From: an uncultured Bacteroidia bacterium
GTDB taxonomy: Bacteria > Bacteroidota > Bacteroidia > Bacteroidales > UBA932
Length of the DNA stretch: 64,000 nt
Assembly (NCBI GenBank): GCA_902780935.1
Contig: CACZHP010000015.1
Span: forward strand, 43,099-107,098
Reading direction: 5' to 3'
Both the position numbers and the translations under genes were made by a program. This document shows, piece after piece, positions 15,388-23,232 of this stretch; positions within the stretch are counted from its first letter, which is position 1; every line of letters begins with the position of its first letter. The notes beneath the pieces are model-generated. The model was not told the origin of the DNA. It worked only from the letters and a program-made list of their open reading frames with translations, and made no database searches.

Positions 15388-17037
15388 TTACTTGTAGATC
15401 TGAGCGAACTCAACATCCTTCTTAGCCCTGGCGGCAAGAGTCTTGTCAGCCTTCTCAACCTCAGCGAGGAGAGCCTTGGCCTCGTCGGCCTTACCCTGAC
15501 GGGCGGCGATGATGGCCTTCAGGTAAGTAACCTTAGGATCGCCACAGTGAGCGGCGGCCTTGGCCTTGTCAAGCTGGTTGGTGAGGATGTAAGCGAGGAC
15601 AGTGTTGTGGCAGCAGCCCTTGGCATCCTTAAGATCCTGGACAGCCTTGTCGTAGTTGCCAGTGCAGATGTCGATGATACCCTGGTTGGTCTTGGCCACA
15701 TCGGAACCAGCCTTCTTGAACAGGCTGGCAGCCTTCTGGAAGTCACCGCCGCGGAGGGCGAGGACACCGAGAGCGTTGTCAAGCTCAGCGTCCTTAGTCT
15801 CGACATTGGCGAAAGCCTTCTCGGCGTTCTTGAGGTCACCGGCGTTCAGGTAAGCGGTACCGAGGTTGAACCTGGCGGCGTCGCTGTCATACTTGCTGAT
15901 AGCCTTGTTGTAGAGCTTGACCTTGCTGTCAAGATCCTTGACGAGGGTGGCGGCGTGCAGGAGAGCAGGCTCATCGAGAACATCGCTGTTGTTGTTGATC
16001 ATCTCAAGAAGCTCATCGGCGGTGTAGTTCTTGAACTCGACATTGGCGATGAAGCGGGCGCGACGAAGCTCAGGGAGGATGTCGTTCTTAAGCTCGGAAT
16101 AGACAGAAGACATGTTCTTGATCTCGCTCTCACGAACGGCGGGATCGCTGTACATAGAGAGAACGCGAAGGATCAGGTCCTTGTCGCGGATGTCAGAATT
16201 CTGGACAAGCTCCTGGAAGCCTTCCCAGTCCTGACCGATACTCCTGACCTCAGGATCGGTGACATTCTTGCCCTTGACGACCTTATCCCAAGCCTTGTCA
16301 GCGGTCTTGGAACGGTTGTCGGAGAGCTTGCGGTTGAGCTTCTCACCACCGTCCGGGGAAGCGTAAGCGACGACCTCGGTTCCGACGAGGGTCTTGCGCT
16401 CGTTAGCGGCGATCTCATCGAGAGCGTTCTGGAAGTTCTTGATGGACTCACCCTTGAGCTGCTTGCTCTGGACATCAGCGGAGTTGATCCTGTAGAGGAT
16501 CTGGCCCTCGGCGGTCTGCTTGAGGATAGCCTCGTAACCGTCAGCCTTAAGAGGAACGAGACCGGCGGCCTTGACGAGCTGGTAGGTAGTGTTGACACCG
16601 TCGGCGACCTTCTTGGTAGGGAGAGCGATTGATTTGCCCTTGTACTTGGCGACACCGCGGAGCTCGAGATGAGACTGCTCCATGCCTTCGACGAACGGGA
16701 AGTGAAGCTTCTCGGTCACAGTGCTACCAGCCTTGGGAACAACTTTGTAGTTGTCCTTGACCTTCTCACCCTGATACATGAGGGGATCCATCTTGCTCTC
16801 ACCACCATCATAGACGATGACAGGGGTGACCTCGAGGATGGCCTTCGGATGGAAGTAGTTGGCGGGATAGGTCACGGAAACGGTGGGATCGACATTGCCC
16901 GCGACGGCCTCGAGGACGGCGGGATTGCAAGTGACGATCACATTGTCGGCCAGCTCAGCCATCTTCTTGGCTGAGGAGCAAGCGACTGCGGACAGCACTA
17001 TGGCCGCCGCGGCGAGAATCTTAATTGCTTTCTTCAT
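15388..17037 (-). CDS. TPR-containing lipoprotein with an OmpA-like segment
   Basis: A 549-residue predicted lipoprotein (lipobox AVAC, Cys about residue 20). Residues about 30-150 form an uncharacterised N-terminal domain with VSVTYPANYFHPKA; the middle contains VVAYASPDGGEKLNRKLSDNRS, resembling the peptidoglycan-binding loop region of OmpA-like domains; the C-terminal third is built of TPR-like helical repeats (ARFNLGTAYLNAGDLKNAEKAF and related). Codon use is strongly biased (few codons per amino acid), which in this genome matches the ribosomal genes and suggests high expression, as for an abundant envelope protein. Exact role unknown. Confidence 0.75.
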   Translation of the reverse strand: MKKAIKILAAAAIVLSAVACSSAKKMAELADNVIVTCNPAVLEAVAGNVDPTVSVTYPANYFHPKAILEVTPVIVYDGGESKMDPLMYQGEKVKDNYKVVPKAGSTVTEKLHFPFVEGMEQSHLELRGVAKYKGKSIALPTKKVADGVNTTYQLVKAAGLVPLKADGYEAILKQTAEGQILYRINSADVQSKQLKGESIKNFQNALDEIAANERKTLVGTEVVAYASPDGGEKLNRKLSDNRSKTADKAWDKVVKGKNVTDPEVRSIGQDWEGFQELVQNSDIRDKDLILRVLSMYSDPAVRESEIKNMSSVYSELKNDILPELRRARFIANVEFKNYTADELLEMINNNSDVLDEPALLHAATLVKDLDSKVKLYNKAISKYDSDAARFNLGTAYLNAGDLKNAEKAFANVETKDAELDNALGVLALRGGDFQKAASLFKKAGSDVAKTNQGIIDICTGNYDKAVQDLKDAKGCCHNTVLAYILTNQLDKAKAAAHCGDPKVTYLKAIIAARQGKADEAKALLAEVEKADKTLAARAKKDVEFAQIYK

Positions 17038-17100
17038 AGCTTGAATACTTGAATTAATTTATAATTGGACTTTACTCAATAAGCCTTTTACATCAGTAGG

Positions 17101-17134
17101 CAAATATAACTATTATTTTCGTAACTTTGCCAAA
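17101..17134 (-). promoter_or_regulatory. Divergent promoter region, lipoprotein / sigma-54 activator
   Basis: On the minus strand TTTG (17131-17134) and TATATTTG (17101-17108) are separated by 22 bases, a fair Bacteroidetes promoter for the lipoprotein gene starting at 17037. On the plus strand TAACTTTG (17122-17129), a perfect -7 element for the activator gene at 17164, lies within the same stretch, so the two promoters overlap and may compete. Confidence 0.5.
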
Positions 17135-17163
17135 CTGGTTCCAAATAGCAAGTTTTTTTTATT

Positions 17164-18393
17164 ATGGATTCACAGGATTTGCAAAGACTGAAGAACAAGT
17201 ACGACATCATCGGGAATGATGCCGCGCTCAACCGGGCGCTGGAGATGGCCGTGAAGATAGCCCCGACTGATCTGACCGTGCTTGTGACAGGAGAGAGTGG
17301 AGTCGGCAAAGAGAATATACCTAAAATAATTCACGAGAACAGCCTGAGGAAGACGGCCAAATACTTCGCCGTCAACTGCGGAGCCATCCCTGAAGGGACG
17401 ATAGACTCAGAACTTTTCGGCCATGTGAAAGGCTCTTTCACAGGAGCGGTCGAGACCCGGAAGGGATATTTCGAGGAAGCCGACGGGGGCACCTTGTTCC
17501 TGGATGAGATCGGCGAGCTCCCCCTCCCCTCGCAAGCCAAGCTTCTGAGGGTGCTGCAGAACGGGGAGTTCATCAAAGTCGGATCCTCAAAAGTCGAGAA
17601 GACCAATGTCAGGGTTATCGCCGCTACCAACAACGATCTCGTCCACGCCGTGGAAAGGGGGAAGTTCAGGGAAGACCTCTACTACAGGCTCAACGCCATC
17701 CAGATAAGGATGCCTGCCCTGCGTGACCGGAAGGAAGACATCTATCTCTTTTTCAGGAAGTTCTCCTCGGATTTCTCCGAGAAGTCGGGCTTCGGGAAAG
17801 TCACCCTCACCAACGATGCCATAGACCTCCTCATCAACTATCGCTGGCCCGGGAATATCCGTCAGCTCAAGAATGTGACCGAGAGTATCACGGCTTTCGA
17901 GTCCGAGAAACTCACTCCGACTTCAGGCAGATGCGTGGTGGACGCCGCCACACTGGCCCACTATATGCCCAAGGAGGATGTCAACCTCCTGCCGGCTGTC
18001 CTGGATGGGAACCGGGGGGACTCGATGCCCGACTCTGACAGGCAGATGTTCATCAAGGCCATCCTGGACCTCAAACAGGAGGTCGACGACCTGAAGGCCA
18101 GGATGAGCGGAATGACAGCCTCCGCGGCACCGGTTTTGAATCCTCATGTGGTGGCGGAAGAGGCCGAGTGGCAGGGCCAGGGGGCTCCTGTCTCAAGCGA
18201 GGAGATCGGCAAGGTGGTGGACATCAATGTCCAGGAAAGCCCGGAGCAGGATCTCTCGCTCAGGAAATCCAATCTCGAGAATATCGTCAAAGCCCTCGAG
18301 AAACATCGCGGCAACAGGAAACTTGCCGCCCAGGAAGTAGGAATCTCCGAGAGGACCCTGTACAGGAAAATCAAGGAATACCATTTGGAATAA
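17164..18393 (+). CDS. Sigma-54-dependent transcriptional activator without receiver domain
   Basis: A 409-residue bacterial enhancer-binding protein that should activate RNA polymerase containing sigma-54. The AAA+ domain starts almost at the N-terminus: Walker A GESGVGKE (about residues 43-50), the sigma-contact loop as GSFTGA (usual form GAFTGA), Walker B LFLDEIGE, and RWPGNIRQLKNV. A low-complexity linker of about 100 residues follows, then a Fis-type helix-turn-helix (NRKLAAQEVGISERTLYRKIKEY) at the end. No sensory domain is present, so regulation must come from elsewhere. It leads an operon with lptE, a small conserved gene and secG, an arrangement I know from other Bacteroidales. Confidence 0.9.
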   Translation: MDSQDLQRLKNKYDIIGNDAALNRALEMAVKIAPTDLTVLVTGESGVGKENIPKIIHENSLRKTAKYFAVNCGAIPEGTIDSELFGHVKGSFTGAVETRKGYFEEADGGTLFLDEIGELPLPSQAKLLRVLQNGEFIKVGSSKVEKTNVRVIAATNNDLVHAVERGKFREDLYYRLNAIQIRMPALRDRKEDIYLFFRKFSSDFSEKSGFGKVTLTNDAIDLLINYRWPGNIRQLKNVTESITAFESEKLTPTSGRCVVDAATLAHYMPKEDVNLLPAVLDGNRGDSMPDSDRQMFIKAILDLKQEVDDLKARMSGMTASAAPVLNPHVVAEEAEWQGQGAPVSSEEIGKVVDINVQESPEQDLSLRKSNLENIVKALEKHRGNRKLAAQEVGISERTLYRKIKEYHLE

Positions 18394-18398
18394 AGAAT

Positions 18399-18908
18399 AT
18401 GAGAAGAATCGCCATAGCAGTCCTGATCGCGGCCGCCTTCTTCCTGGGAGGCTGCTCGATTGTCAAATACTCGTTTTCCGGGACTTCGATCCAGCCAGAC
18501 GTCAAGACAGTAACAATCAACTTTTTCGAGTACAAGGCGCTCAAGGTCAACCCTTCCCTGAGCAACGACCTGACAGAGGCGATGAAGGACAAGTTCCGCA
18601 AGCTCACCAAGCTTGAGCAGGTGGAAATGGACGGGGACCTGGAGATCTCGGGAGCCGTGACCGGGTATGACGTACGGGCTGCCGCTGTCACCGCCAACGA
18701 AGTCGCTGCCATGAACCGCCTGACCGTGACCGCGAGCCTCAAATTCACCAACAGGAAGTATCCGGAAGAGGATTTCGAAAAGAGTTTCTCGGCATATTCC
18801 GAATACGACTCGAGCAACTCCCTGGACGCCGTCGAGGCTTCCCTCTGCGAGGAAATAGTTGAAAAGCTGGTCGAGGACATGTTCAACGCCAGCGTGGCCC
18901 AGTGGTAA
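18399..18908 (+). CDS. lptE: LPS-assembly lipoprotein LptE
   Basis: A 169-residue lipoprotein. The signal peptide ends in the lipobox LGGC (Cys about residue 19), followed by SIVKYSFSGTSIQPDVKTVTI, the typical beginning of the Bacteroidetes LptE family. LptE plugs the LptD barrel in the outer membrane for lipopolysaccharide insertion. I chose the ATG at 18399, five bases after the stop of the activator gene; a longer open frame upstream only overlaps that gene. Operon member. Confidence 0.88.
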   Translation: MRRIAIAVLIAAAFFLGGCSIVKYSFSGTSIQPDVKTVTINFFEYKALKVNPSLSNDLTEAMKDKFRKLTKLEQVEMDGDLEISGAVTGYDVRAAAVTANEVAAMNRLTVTASLKFTNRKYPEEDFEKSFSAYSEYDSSNSLDAVEASLCEEIVEKLVEDMFNASVAQW

Positions 18909-18912
18909 GGCG

Positions 18913-19488
18913 ATGGAAGGAGCAAGGAATCTCAAGTCATTGACAATGGACGAGTTGGCCGGGGTGATCAAGACCTGGCCATGGTTTGGTGCGGCCCGGA
19001 TGGAACTTTGCGAGAGGATGTCGAAGGTGGGCGGGAGCGAATGGGGCAAGGAGCAGTACGCCGATGCCGCTATGTACATCGCTTCCCGGACCATCGTCTC
19101 GGACCTCGTCCGCGCGGCCAGGGAGACCGACTATTCCGACAAGGACGTCCATGACCTCCTGAAGAAATTCATCTCTCCTTCCTACCAAAGGACAGTGACG
19201 GTTCCGGGAGGGGATTTCTTCTCGCAGGAGGAATACAAAGACGTCACCCTTGAGGAAGACAGCTACTTCTCCAAGTTCAAAGCCGTCAAATCCGACGATG
19301 ACGACCCCAGGAAATGGGAGGATCCGGAGCTCGGTTTCTGCACCGAGACACTCGCCTGGGTATATGCCGAGCAAGGCTACCATGCTGAGGCAAAGAAGAT
19401 TTATTCCCGCTTAATGTTGCGATATCCGGAAAAAATCGCTTACTTTGCATCCCTTATCCAAAAATTGGACGAAGAAATTAAAAAATAA
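18913..19488 (+). CDS. Conserved Bacteroidetes protein between lptE and secG
   Basis: A 191-residue soluble protein with no signal peptide or membrane segment from the ATG at 18913 (four bases after the lptE stop). Its N-terminus (LTMDELAGVIKTWPWFGAARMELCERM) and C-terminal TPR-like helix pair (ETLAWVYAEQGYHAEAKKIYSRLMLRYPEK) are recognisable as the tetratricopeptide-like protein commonly found between lptE and secG in this order. Function unknown. It could act as a scaffold in envelope biogenesis, which is inference from context. Confidence 0.75.
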   Translation: MEGARNLKSLTMDELAGVIKTWPWFGAARMELCERMSKVGGSEWGKEQYADAAMYIASRTIVSDLVRAARETDYSDKDVHDLLKKFISPSYQRTVTVPGGDFFSQEEYKDVTLEEDSYFSKFKAVKSDDDDPRKWEDPELGFCTETLAWVYAEQGYHAEAKKIYSRLMLRYPEKIAYFASLIQKLDEEIKK

Positions 19489-19493
19489 CGAAT

Positions 19494-19853
19494 ATGAATA
19501 CCTTATTCACTATCCTCACAATCCTGATTGTCATCGCCGCGATCCTGCTTATCGCCGTCGTCCTCCTTCAGAGCGGAAAGGGCGAGGGCATGGCCAGCAA
19601 CTTCACGTCAGCCAATCAGACGCTTGGTGTCAGGCAGACCGCCGACATCCTCGAGAAGGTTTCCTGGGGTCTTGTGACCTTCATCCTCGCTGTCTCGATC
19701 ATCACTTCCTTCACAGTCCGCAACCAGGTTTCCGGCGTGGATGTGAATGACATCATCGAGAACACAGAGGAGCAGCCCGCGTTCCCTTCAGCTCCCGTCC
19801 AGCAGGAAGCCCCCGCGGCTGAAGCTCCCGCCACCGAGAATCCGGTCAACTAA
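19494..19853 (+). CDS. secG: Protein translocase subunit SecG
   Basis: SecG, 119 residues, an accessory subunit of the SecYEG channel. Two membrane segments (about residues 5-25 and 54-74) flank the family signature VVLLQSGKGEGMAS. The C-terminal tail is acidic and then rich in proline, alanine and glutamate (PAFPSAPVQQEAPAAEAPA), a low-complexity extension common in Bacteroidetes SecG. Last gene of the activator-lptE operon, five bases after its neighbour. Confidence 0.92.
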   Translation: MNTLFTILTILIVIAAILLIAVVLLQSGKGEGMASNFTSANQTLGVRQTADILEKVSWGLVTFILAVSIITSFTVRNQVSGVDVNDIIENTEEQPAFPSAPVQQEAPAAEAPATENPVN

Positions 19854-19938
19854 CTGACAAACTGGCAGTCCAACCCTGTTGGAACATATTTTGACCTTTA
19901 TCTGTCCGGCCCCCTTTAGGGTCGGACATTTGATTATT

Positions 19939-20064
19939 GCCGTCATGAGGGTGTCCCCTCGAAGGACCCATGCCACCCTCGGCACTGTAAGAGGGGGGAC
20001 CGGAGCGAAGCGAGCGGTGGGGCCGCGAAGCGGCGGTCCGCGAGGGGAGCACCCTCATGACGGC
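19939..20064. repeat. Large intergenic palindrome between secG and clpB
   Basis: Left arm 19939-19961 and right arm 20041-20064 are inverted repeats matching at all positions except one extra base (GCCGTCATGAGGGTG then TCCCCTCG). The match continues inward through GGACC/GGTCC. The 79-base centre holds smaller hairpins with GAGCGAAGCGAGC and CCGCGAAGCGG. The element ends six bases before the clpB ribosome binding site (AGGAG). It could act as a terminator for secG or fold the clpB leader. Related in design to the palindrome inside uppP. Confidence 0.8.
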
Positions 20065-20082
20065 GAAAAAGGAGATACAGAT

Positions 20083-22278
20083 ATGGACAACAGGAACAAT
20101 AACAACAATTTGCAGTTCCTTCCGAAGTTTGCGATCAACCTCAATGAGCAGGCTTCGCAAGGCAAACTCGACCCTGTCATCGGCAGGGACGACGAGATAA
20201 GAAGAGTCCTTCAGATACTGAGCCGAAGGACTAAGAACAACCCGATCCTGGTCGGAGAGCCTGGAGTCGGCAAGACCGCCATCTCCGAAGGCATCGCCCA
20301 GAAGATCATCGACGGCGACGTGCCGGAGAACCTCAAGAGCAAGAAAGTATATTCCCTGGACATGGGAGCCCTGATCGCCGGAGCGAAGTACCAGGGCGAA
20401 TTCGAGGAAAGGTTGAAAGGCGTTGTGAAAGAGGTGGTTGACAGCGCCGGAGAGATAATACTTTTCATCGATGAGATCCACACCCTCGTCGGTGCCGGAA
20501 GGACCTCGGGAGCGATGGACGCCTCGAATATTCTTAAACCGGCCCTGGCAAGGGGCGAGCTGAGGACCATCGGCTCCACGACCCTCGACGAGTACCAGAA
20601 ATATTTCGAGACCGACAAGGCCCTCGAGAGACGTTTCCAGATGGTAATGGTCGATGAGCCATCGACCGCCGAGTCTATCGCCATCCTGAGGGGACTTAAG
20701 GAGAAATATGAGAACCACCATCGGGTGAAGATAGAGGACGACGCCCTGATCGCCGCCGTCAACCTGTCCCACAGGTACATCACCAACCGTTTCCTCCCGG
20801 ACAAGGCCATCGACCTTGTCGATGAGGCCGCCTCGAAGCTGAGGCTTGAGATGAACTCAGTCCCGGAGCCACTGGCCGAGATCAACAGCGACATCCGCCA
20901 GCTCGAGATCGAGAAAGAGGCTGTCAAACGTGAGGGAACTTCCTTGAAATCAGAGAAAATCGAGAAAGAACTCGCCGACAAGACCGCCGCCCGGGACGCT
21001 CTCATGAAGCGCTGGAACGACGAGAAAGAGATCCTTTCAGGCCTCCAGGAGGCCCGCCAGAAGATGGAGGACTATAAGATCCAGGCCGCAGCGGCCGAGA
21101 GGGCCGGAGACTATGGCAAGGTCGCTGAACTGCGATACGGCAAGATGGCCGAGATCCAGAAAACCATCGATGAGCTTTCAGCCAAACAGGACGCCATCAA
21201 AGATCCGATCGTGACCGAGGCCGTCACCCCGCAGGACATAGCCGAGGTGGTCGCTAAATGGACCGGCATCCCCGTCCAGAAGATGCTTGAGAGCGAGAAG
21301 GAGAAACTCCTGCGCATCGAAAGCGAGATCCACAAGAGAGTCGTCGGGCAGGATCAGGCGATCCAGGCCGTGGCGGACGCCGTAAGGCGCTCAAGGGCAG
21401 GACTTTCCAACGAGAAAAGGCCTATCGGCTCATTCCTTTTCATGGGTACGACTGGCGTAGGAAAGACCGAGCTTGCGAAGGCCCTGGCGGAGTTCCTGTT
21501 CAACGACGAGAACATGATCACCAGAATCGACATGAGCGAGTACCAGGAGCGTCACACCGTCAGCCGCCTTGTCGGAGCGCCTCCGGGATACGTCGGTTAC
21601 GATGAGGGTGGCCAGCTGACCGAGGCCGTCCGAAGGAAGCCCTATTCAGTAATATTGCTGGACGAGATTGAGAAAGCCCATCCGGATGTGTTCAATGTCC
21701 TGCTTCAGGTGCTTGACGACGGCCGTCTGACCGACAACAAGGGCCGCACCGTGGACTTCAAGAACACCATCCTGATCATGACTTCCAACGCCGGTTCGGA
21801 CATCATCGCCGGCTACATGGAGAAGCTTCCCCAGATAGGACTTCCGGGAGCCGACCCTACAGAGGAGATGAAGGCCATCGCCCGCAGGAGGGAGATGCTG
21901 GACGAGTGCAAGGGTAAGGTGATGGACGTTCTGAAGATGACGGTCCGTCCGGAGTTCCTCAACAGGATCGACGAGATAATCATGTTCGACCCTCTTACCA
22001 GGGGAGACATCCGGGACATCCTCCACATCCAGATGCGTCAGCTTCAGGACAAGCTTTCCGAGGAGGGTGTCACGATCAGCTTCACGAAGGAATTCGAGGA
22101 CTGGATGGTCGAGGGTGGATATGATCCGGCCTACGGCGCAAGGCCCATCAAGAGGCTGATGCAGAGGGAACTTGTCAACCAGCTAGCAAAGGAAATCCTT
22201 GCCGGAAAGATCCACAAGGACTCAGCCATCGAAGTGGACGCCGCCGGCGGCAGCATCGTCCTTCGGAACAAATCCTGA
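20083..22278 (+). CDS. clpB: ClpB-type disaggregase lacking the N-terminal domain
   Basis: A 731-residue Hsp100 ATPase that with DnaK rescues aggregated proteins. Two AAA+ modules are complete: Walker A GEPGVGKT and Walker B LFIDEIH in the first, GTTGVGKT and [14 protein letters not shown] in the second. A coiled-coil M-domain of roughly 120 residues ([22 protein letters not shown] region) identifies ClpB rather than ClpA or ClpC. The double Clp_N domain of about 150 residues is absent: the protein starts [38 protein letters not shown]-like sequence, directly at the first AAA module. The ATG at 20083 has a good AGGAG site; the open frame upstream only crosses the palindrome. Confidence 0.9.
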   Translation: MDNRNNNNNLQFLPKFAINLNEQASQGKLDPVIGRDDEIRRVLQILSRRTKNNPILVGEPGVGKTAISEGIAQKIIDGDVPENLKSKKVYSLDMGALIAGAKYQGEFEERLKGVVKEVVDSAGEIILFIDEIHTLVGAGRTSGAMDASNILKPALARGELRTIGSTTLDEYQKYFETDKALERRFQMVMVDEPSTAESIAILRGLKEKYENHHRVKIEDDALIAAVNLSHRYITNRFLPDKAIDLVDEAASKLRLEMNSVPEPLAEINSDIRQLEIEKEAVKREGTSLKSEKIEKELADKTAARDALMKRWNDEKEILSGLQEARQKMEDYKIQAAAAERAGDYGKVAELRYGKMAEIQKTIDELSAKQDAIKDPIVTEAVTPQDIAEVVAKWTGIPVQKMLESEKEKLLRIESEIHKRVVGQDQAIQAVADAVRRSRAGLSNEKRPIGSFLFMGTTGVGKTELAKALAEFLFNDENMITRIDMSEYQERHTVSRLVGAPPGYVGYDEGGQLTEAVRRKPYSVILLDEIEKAHPDVFNVLLQVLDDGRLTDNKGRTVDFKNTILIMTSNAGSDIIAGYMEKLPQIGLPGADPTEEMKAIARRREMLDECKGKVMDVLKMTVRPEFLNRIDEIIMFDPLTRGDIRDILHIQMRQLQDKLSEEGVTISFTKEFEDWMVEGGYDPAYGARPIKRLMQRELVNQLAKEILAGKIHKDSAIEVDAAGGSIVLRNKS

Positions 22279-22293
22279 CATTCCGCGTCAGGC

Positions 22294-23220
22294 TTAAAGC
22301 CGGAGGGTGGCCGCGAGAGCCGGAGTGATGTAGTTGAATGAGGATTGGCAACAGGAGGCGGAGAAGCGCTGGGCGAAGCCAATTACAGTATCCCATTCAG
22401 ATACGGAAAGCCCGCCCTGAAGCGCCTCAAGGGTAATGTCCTCCTTGACAAGCCCGTAAATGAAACCGGCGTTAAAACTGTCCCCAGCACCGATGGTGCT
22501 GACCGTCTTGACAGGAGCGACAGGATATTCACCCCGGAAACCATTAGAAGCAAATAACTTAAGAGGATCAGCCCCGAATGTGCAGATGAAATTCCCGCAT
22601 CGGGGCTTGATCTTTTCCTCATAGACCACCACCGCATCCTCAATCCCGAAAAGGGTCCTGAAATCCTCGTGGCTGCCCCTCACGACATCAGCAAGAGAAA
22701 GGTTCTCCCAGAGGGCGTTCCCGATATTCCCGAGATCCTTGACATGGGAGGGCCGGAAATTGACATCATAATAGAGAATCGCTCCGGAAGCCTTCGCGTA
22801 TTCAAGGAAGCGCTTTACCTGGGGACGGCAGGCGGGATTAAGGGCATAGAATGACCCGAACAAGACGATGTCTCCCGGCTCGATCGAGGGCAATATGAAA
22901 TCAGGACGCTCACTCACCGGATCACGGTAGAAGGTGTATGTCGCGTCATTTTTCTCGTCCAGGAAAGCCAATGACAAGGGTGTCTTGGACGATAATATAT
23001 TCACGAAACCCGGATCCACGCCATTCTCCACCATGAAGTCCCTAATGATAGAACCAACATGATCATCACCCACTTCGGATAGAAAGTCCGCCTGGATTCC
23101 GCACCTTCCGATGGAAATCATTGAGTTGAAGGTAGATCCGCCAGGGACAGCCGCAGAAGGCTGCCCGCCTTTGAAGACGATGTCATAGACAGTCTCCCCT
23201 ATTCCGATCACTTTGCGCAT
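22294..23220 (-). CDS. PfkB-family carbohydrate kinase
   Basis: A 308-residue ribokinase-fold sugar kinase. GIGETVYDIVFKGG at the start, VPGGSTFNSMISIGRCG for substrate binding, and the C-terminal TIGAGDSFNAGFIYGL with the catalytic Asp (GAGD) are visible. Bacteroidetes members of this kind are usually fructokinases, but the sugar cannot be told. It is last in the minus-strand series dipeptidase, S46 homologue, kinase (12-base spacer), although no metabolic link is obvious. Its stop lies 15 bases from the convergent clpB stop. Confidence 0.88.
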   Translation of the reverse strand: MRKVIGIGETVYDIVFKGGQPSAAVPGGSTFNSMISIGRCGIQADFLSEVGDDHVGSIIRDFMVENGVDPGFVNILSSKTPLSLAFLDEKNDATYTFYRDPVSERPDFILPSIEPGDIVLFGSFYALNPACRPQVKRFLEYAKASGAILYYDVNFRPSHVKDLGNIGNALWENLSLADVVRGSHEDFRTLFGIEDAVVVYEEKIKPRCGNFICTFGADPLKLFASNGFRGEYPVAPVKTVSTIGAGDSFNAGFIYGLVKEDITLEALQGGLSVSEWDTVIGFAQRFSASCCQSSFNYITPALAATLRL

Positions 23221-23232
23221 GTCAGTTTCCCG

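Noticed and set aside
15547-16632. Long open frame (361 codons) on the plus strand opposite the TPR lipoprotein gene
   Set aside because: Rich in L, D, V and E without domain, signal or start context. It arises from the strong codon bias of the gene on the other strand, as do similar frames opposite the ribosomal genes and at 45449-46597.
19879-20082. N-terminal extension of ClpB through the palindrome
   Set aside because: The reading frame is open, but the translation has no Clp_N similarity and a good ribosome binding site precedes the ATG at 20083.
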